Source: Chara braunii
Taxonomy: Eukaryota; Streptophyta; Charophyceae; Charales; Characeae
Length of the DNA: 21,206 nt
Assembly (NCBI GenBank): GCA_003427395.1
Contig: BFEA01000104.1
Location: 317,448 to 338,653, forward strand
Direction: 5' to 3'
The notes under the pieces: model-generated
Seen by the model: the letters and a program-made list of their open reading frames with translations, nothing else
The model's database searches: none
What the model was told of the DNA's origin: nothing
Position numbers and translations under genes: made by a program
Shown here: in pieces, positions 17,001 to 21,206 of the stretch
How positions within the stretch are numbered: the first letter of the stretch is position 1
Layout of the letters: every line of letters starts with the position of its first letter

Positions 17001-18103
17001 TAAATCGATATATTTCCTTCCCTACTGCCGAGAGTTGAGTGTGGATTGGGGGTTAAAAAGGGTTCCTGCTAATTCGTCAGAGCGCTTTCTGGGGGTACAG
17101 GTATCCCTGTCTGACTCCTCTGCGGTTCAGGACTCAATGCTGGCAGACAAGGTAGCGGCAAGAATTGCAAGTTGGGCTTGGGATTTTAAATTGTCATTCT
17201 TTGATCGAGCCCTGGTACTTACACGGCTGCCTTCTCTATATTGTGGTTACCTCTCTCAGTCCATCTTTTGGGAGAGGGTGCCTATGCCCGTATCAAGAAA
17301 GATGCAGCCCATTACCTATGGAAACCGCTGGGTTTCATATGGAAAGTGGCATGGGAAACCATATCGGTAGCAAGATCACAGGGCGGCCTGGGTCTACTGG
17401 ACCCGGTTTATCAGAATCTGGCCCTTCTCAGCAAGGGGGTAATATCTGCAGGCTTTGGCCCTCGTTATAAACTATGGATTCGCTTAGCAGAGTATATCCT
17501 TAGGAATGGGGCCTGTTGAGATCGGCAGACATGTGGCTCTGTTTTTCCATCCCATCCTACTCTTGAAGAAGGCCGAAGTCGAAAATATGGCATAACATTC
17601 TATATCCCTGGCACAGACTGTTTCCCGAGGTTCTGAGACCGCCGGAAACGAGAAGGGAAATCTTGAACCAAATACTACTTGGAAACCCTTTCATTAAGCT
17701 AGACAATTCCACCTTGAAAGCTGATGGGAGTCCAGGTTCATTTGGCAAAGCCTGGATAGAAAAAGGGATCGTACAGGTTAAAGATCTGTGGGATGAGGAT
17801 CAGGAGGCCTGGCTATCTACAGACAGTATTAGAGGGAAACTACCTAGACTGCATAATGTTGAAAACAATTACTATACACTTCGTAATGCTATTCCAGCCT
17901 ACTGGATCACACTACTGCCTAGGACGGTGGAACACGGCCCGGGGGCTTGGCTCCTTGACCCAGAAGACAGTGGCAATATCTTGAGGGTCATGGGTCCAGA
18001 CCTACCACAGGGTATTAAAGTACAAGTCTGGAAGAGGAAGTTGGGGGTCTCTGCTGAAATCCCACTTTTTAAGGGAGAAGCAAGACTATCCCCTCAACAG
18101 TAG
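17000..18103 (+). pseudogene. LINE post-RT region (thumb and C-terminal linker)
   Basis: One frame (to 17370) gives ERFLGVQVSL, ADKVAARIASWAWDFKLSFFDRA and LTRLPSLYCGYL, a pattern usual after the RT palm. A shifted frame (17241-17519) gives KKDAAHYLWKPLGF, VAWETISV and GGLGLLDPVYQNLALLSKG, another standard LINE block. The frame at 17663-18103 (NQILLGNPFIKL, AYWITLLPR) continues the C-terminal region. At least two frameshifts separate these blocks. Confidence 0.85.
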
Positions 18104-18245
18104 ATTTAGTGGAATGTCGTGTCCTCCTCTTTTTGTCGGCGAAACAAGAATCGGCCATGCTCATTGTTGAAGATGCATCCACCATCCAGATGAGCCCCTA
18201 CTGTACGGCTGGGGGGATGGGCCACAGTCCAAAAATCAGACGCCA

Positions 18246-18962
18246 GTGATAGCCTACAAATCTAAAATTCGTGTTCAGGTGCTAAGGGCTAAAGTCAAGA
18301 AACAGCCGGTGACGACTGCCGCAGAGCGACTAGCTAAAGAACCTGGCTTTACATTAGGGAACATGAACCTATTTGGGCTGTGGAAGGTACTGAAGGCGAT
18401 GGTCTCACAGAAGCAGGCCAGCCTGATTTGGCTGCAAGTGCTCCTAGTAACACCTTCAGCAACATGGCTAGCCTCAAAGGGCATGAATATCACTAAGCAA
18501 TGTGCTCGCTGCAATTGGGGTTGGGACACGGCATCCCACATTTCGTTATTCTGCCCCCTCTCGCTCCAGGTCTGGGAGTGGTGGAGGGAGAGATGGAAGG
18601 CTATTGCGGGAGCCAATTTTCACTGGACACAAGAATGGTCCCTCTACGGAATGGCGAATACGGAAGTGGATTTTCTCTCAGGGTGGGACTATGTAGCCCT
18701 AGCATGTGGAGGAGCAATCATGGAAGCCCTGTGGAACTCTCGAAATAAAGCAGTCTTCAAACAAGAAACAGTCTCTTTTCAACAACAGATAGCGCTGGTC
18801 AAATCACTGATAAGACGGACAATACGGGTGGACTGGCTGGTAGCACGCTCTCAGACTCCGAAAAACTGCTTTTGGTTCTCGCAGACATGGGCCAGAAATG
18901 GTGGTTGCCTGTCAATCTCTGCAGAGGGAAACCTAAACTTCGCAGACTGGCTGCACTCATAA
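18246..18962 (+). pseudogene. LINE C-terminal zf-RVT domain
   Basis: The longest intact frame of the element (239 codons, ending TAA). SATWLASKGMN precedes a zinc-binding pattern: C (18501), C (18510), H (18537), C (18552), a CX2CX8HX4C arrangement, followed by SLQVWEWW. This is the zf-RVT domain found at the end of plant L1-type ORF2 proteins. The rest (ALWNSRNKAVF) is also typical. The upstream junction near 18104-18245 holds a frame break. Confidence 0.9.
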
Positions 18963-19015
18963 TGCCACAAGGATATAGGTACTTTATATCTTATCTTTTT
19001 TTTTTTTTTTTTTTT

Positions 19016-19145
19016 TTAAAGAGAACAACCCGATCGGATGCTAGGTGTGCTGATAAGAGCAGACACATCTAGCACCATCGGGGAGGCTCCATCAATTGGT
19101 GGGGAGCTGCACCTGCTGGAAACCGGGTCCAGCGTCCCTTTGATA
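19016..19145 (-). other. Structured 3' tail (tail copy 5)
   Basis: H1 is exact: GCTGGA-CCCGGTT-TCCAGC (19133-19115). H2 has 11 pairs including one G-U (arms 19074-19064 and 19049-19039) around a 14-nt loop that differs from copy 4 by one base. Compared with copy 4, the three H2 pairs that differ all still pair. Confidence 0.78.
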
Positions 19146-19389
19146 CATCGTGTTATACAAAGATAACTGTTTGTTGTTCCCCAGGGCTGTGGCCAATTCA
19201 AACTCAACTTGAGGCTCCAATACCCCTTGGAGCTGCTAGTGTCACCCAACCCTTCTCAGGAGCACCCCTTATCTAATAGCCCAGCCCTGTCTCAGCAGCC
19301 CCCNTAGTTGGATATATGTGTGTCTAACCAATCAACCCATTAAACCAATACCCTCTCAGAACCCGCCCAAGAACGTACGGTCCGTCCCC

Positions 19390-19670
19390 TGCAGCAGTAG
19401 GAGTCCGTTGTCACAGGTTGTCCATTATGGTCCCCAACCACCTTCCATCCTGTTGTAGAGCCCCTCTCTTGGCCCCTGTACCAGAGGAGAGCCCTAAATA
19501 CTTGGTTGCCTATGTATGCTGCATTATATCAACGCAGCCCATTCCCTGGGGTAGTAGGAGACCGTTGTCGCAGGTTGCCCCTTGTTATCTCCCTCTGCAT
19601 GCCCATCTGCTCTGGGATCCCTCCCCCAGCCCCTGCACCCCAGGAGAGGTCGTATTCGTTCAGGTAAGGA
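19390..19670. repeat. Two-copy direct repeat, period 157 bp
   Basis: AGTAGGAG.CCGTTGTC.CAGGTTG starts at 19396 and 19553. Later blocks (CCCTGYACC, CAGGAGAG) also align. The second copy overlaps the end of the proline-rich minus frame. Confidence 0.75.
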
Positions 19671-20248
19671 AGCGGTGAGAATATCGGGATGCTGCTGTCG
19701 TTGACCTCCCACTGGTTACCCTCTAACTTCTGTAGGCACATTGCTTGGCCCGGCTGGCCAGGTAGGGGGGAAGGAGAGGATGCCACTGGGAAGGAGAGCG
19801 GGGGGGGCGGCAGAGGAGGCGGTGCACCCATTAGAGGCTCCGGTGGTCGGGGAGGGGTGGCAGGCGGAGAGCCAGTCGGGATGGGAGGGGGGGGTGTGGG
19901 AATGGGGGGCGGAGGGGAGCACAGGAGGGGGGAAGGCACAGAGAGCGTTTCAGGGGGGATCTGTGACCGCAGGTGGGGGATCGAGGGTGGGGAGGAAGGG
20001 GAGAAGGGATCGGGGGCCACATTGGGTGTCTGGAAAGGCTGCCGGTTAGCCAATGCCATAGCCGGATGTCCTGGTAGCGGAGTGTGGAAACAGTCCATTG
20101 AGCTATAGGTCCACGTACTGTCCTCCGCCACCCAGTTCTTCCACCGAAGTCTCCCGTTTTCTTGGACTTCTGCTAACCGGCCGTGAGGGTCCAACCAATG
20201 GTCTCGAAAGGCCTTGATCACTTGTCCTCTCGCCTCCGTATCCGTCAT
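19529..20248 (-). pseudogene. Proline-rich open frame, unrecognised
   Basis: A 239-codon minus frame. Residues 1-80 are ordinary (MTDTEARGQVIKAFRDHWLD, KNWVAEDSTWTYSSMDCF). Residues 80-170 are a proline-rich tract with PPPPIPTPPPPIP and PPPLPPPPL. The end is mixed. The same frame continues upstream of the ATG through a single TAA (about 20284) into a helical stretch, [14 protein letters not shown] and [14 protein letters not shown] (about 20280-20370), so the true protein was longer and is broken. It could be ORF1 of the minus-strand element or a captured host exon. I know no family for it. Confidence 0.4.
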
Positions 20249-20420
20249 GCTTGCTAAATCCGCAGAGAGTTTATGACTAGCTTAGAGGATAATTGACCTT
20301 ACTACTTCGACCAGCTCCGCCTTTGCCTGGTGCAATTGCTGGAGTAATGGGCACATGCTTCTCTGTACTAATTCGCATGGAATTAGCACAGCCACTTGGA
20401 AGTAAGATGCTGGCCGATTT

Positions 20421-20640
20421 TAGGCCAAATAGAATAAGTATGGGTGGTAGAATAGGTTTGGTTGAATCTTGATTTGTTAGTAGCAGCTCTTTCCTTTGTT
20501 ATGTAGAACTCAGCTTACCCAATTACAGACGGTACATAGTTAGGCCTTGTTGGAGCAGGGGGGGAGCGGCTCATCTAGGTTTGGTAAGGTACATAATTTT
20601 GGCTATTTTTGAAGAGAAAGGTTATAATTCGCCTTTTCAT
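20421..20640. other. Unassigned DNA, no gene seen
   Basis: Mixed composition; no coding, RNA or repeat signal noticed. Confidence 0.5.
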
Positions 20641-20812
20641 GGCTCTCCGGGTCCCGATGGGTCTCGTTAAAAGCGAAACTGGGTAATGCTCCCACAGGTT
20701 CTTGTTTCCGGGTAGACTGTGAGGACCCCGGCCTCAGATTTTCATCCATAACATTAGCCTTGGGCACTGGCACATTTAAACAAAACAAACAAAACAAAAA
20801 CAAAAAAAAAAA
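20640..20812 (+). mobile_element. Plus-strand relative of tail copy 1, A-rich end
   Basis: TCCGGGTAGACTGTGAGGACC, GGCCTCAG and CATTAGCCTTGGGCACTGG match the minus strand of 5702-5780. An A-rich run with AAAC repeats (20778-20814) forms the 3' end. The first part (20640-20690), where the H1 hairpin should be, has diverged and no longer pairs. Confidence 0.7.
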
Positions 20813-20856
20813 AAGGACGAAAACGAAGTGGCAAAACTTAAGACCCATCATCACCA

Positions 20857-20994
20857 ATGGGCCTAGCTCAGTTGGTACACCCATAAACTGCTGACATGCA
20901 GACCCAACTTTGAATCCAAATATACCACCAGATAACCAGAACAAATTCATTCTGAATTACCTGGGGCCAGTCAGTTCAGCGATGATGATGATAC
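20857..20994 (+). mobile_element. tRNA-derived SINE with GAT tail
   Basis: The tRNA-like head has a perfect A box, TAGCTCAGTTGG (20864-20875). An anticodon-arm-like CTGC-TGACAT-GCAG lies at 20889-20902, and a weak B box ACTTTGAATCC (20907-20917) matches the consensus at 8 of 11 positions. Box spacing of about 43 bases suits pol III. The acceptor and T stems do not pair, so it is not a working tRNA. A tRNA-unrelated body follows and ends in GATGATGATGAT (20981-20992). Confidence 0.75.
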
Positions 20995-21206
20995 TCTCAA
21001 GGCGTCGCCCTCTTTTCTTTTTTTTTTATCATTAGATCCGTGAATCCAAGCGCCAATGCGTCGGGTCGTGAACAACCCAATATAATTATTTATTTATTTA
21101 TTTATCCCAAAAGCAACACGTTCAATCTATTGGGCTGTTTACGACCCTACATAATCTCTAAATTACCCTACATTACCTATGGCCCAACAATCAGATCCGC
21201 TCACCC
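20995..21206. other. A/T-rich DNA with TTTA microsatellite
   Basis: Contains a T-run (about 21017-21028) and (ATTT)n at about 21085-21104. No gene was seen before the window ends. Confidence 0.6.

Larger units (their letters stand above)
14227..18962 (+). mobile_element. 5'-truncated L1-type LINE, interrupted
   Basis: A non-LTR retrotransposon remnant. In order it holds the C-terminal endonuclease (14227-14536), a nested insertion (14537-15575), the linker (from 15588), reverse transcriptase (16140-17000), post-RT region (17000-18103) and zf-RVT end (18246-18962). ORF1 and the N-terminal endonuclease are absent. Several frameshifts and stops show it is dead. The zf-RVT end and absence of RNase H fit plant L1-type elements. 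After the final TAA at 18960-18962 only about 35 bases remain before another element begins, so its own poly(A) end is not seen. Confidence 0.92.
18998..20420 (-). mobile_element. Second minus-strand retroelement after the LINE
   Basis: A poly(T) tract (about 18999-19017) is the poly(A) end of a minus-strand element whose tail (19016-19145) matches tail copy 4. Upstream on the same strand lie 19146-19380 (no coding signal), a duplicated block and a proline-rich open frame (20248-19529). That these are one element is inference from strand and adjacency. I found no target duplication: the left flank TTATATCTTATC has no convincing partner. The right end is therefore approximate. One ambiguous base (N) lies at 19304. 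Confidence 0.5.

Noticed and set aside
19524-19530. TTATATC as right-hand target duplication of the minus-strand element at 18998
   Set aside because: Only seven bases match, and it is not directly adjacent to a boundary; the left flank has a further TTATC before the poly(T).
20864-20935. Functional tRNA gene
   Set aside because: The A box is good but acceptor and T stems do not pair and the anticodon loop is six bases; a GAT-tailed body follows, so a SINE fits better.

Overview
This window looks like intergenic, repeat-dominated nuclear DNA from a eukaryote with a large genome. I find no intact protein-coding gene. It holds poly(A)/poly(T) tracts, microsatellites, satellites, fold-back DNA transposon remnants, tRNA-derived and poly(A)-tailed retroelements, a U2 snRNA retropseudogene and a decayed L1-type LINE. 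The U2 copy has the plant-type 5' end (TACCTTTCTCGG) and the plant-type CACACGATATTAAA after stem IIb, which points to the green lineage. A streptophyte alga such as Chara is my guess and is unverified.

Layout. 1-1225: microsatellites and a diverged tandem repeat with GC-rich palindromic islands. 1646-2119: a 33-bp coding-phase minisatellite. 2544-3300: a 145-bp satellite with inverted repeats in each unit. 3301-5680: unremarkable DNA. 5681-5828: a minus-strand retroelement tail. 5877-6800: a two-copy repeat of about 491 bp joined by GAT microsatellite. 7713-8066: a Mutator-like MITE with a 10-bp target duplication. 8100-8300: GAT microsatellite. 8605-10102: several fold-back elements. 10785-10880: another retroelement tail. 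11237-11357: the U2 retropseudogene. 11723-11831: a compact foldable domain. 12500-13430: a 495-bp tandem repeat with a 132-nt conserved core. 13700-13853: a third tail with poly(A). 13870-14225: short A-tailed repeats.

14227-18962 is a 5'-truncated, frameshifted plus-strand LINE (endonuclease end, linker, reverse transcriptase, zf-RVT). It is split by a second, minus-strand LINE fragment (14537-15575) flanked by a 12-bp target duplication. Removing that insertion restores the reading frame. A second minus-strand element with a related 3' tail lies directly after the LINE (18998 to about 20420). The window ends with a related tail copy (20640-20812), a tRNA-derived SINE with a GAT tail (20857-20994) and simple repeats.

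The most interesting signal is a structured 3' tail shared by otherwise different retroelements. A hairpin (GCTGGA-CCCGGTT-TCCAGC type) sits about 90-110 nt before the poly(A) in four copies and is present in a fifth. Its stem shows a double compensatory change. A second hairpin, with a conserved 14-nt loop, shows three compensated pair changes between two copies. This resembles a reverse-transcriptase recognition element shared between LINE families and non-autonomous partners, which is inference.
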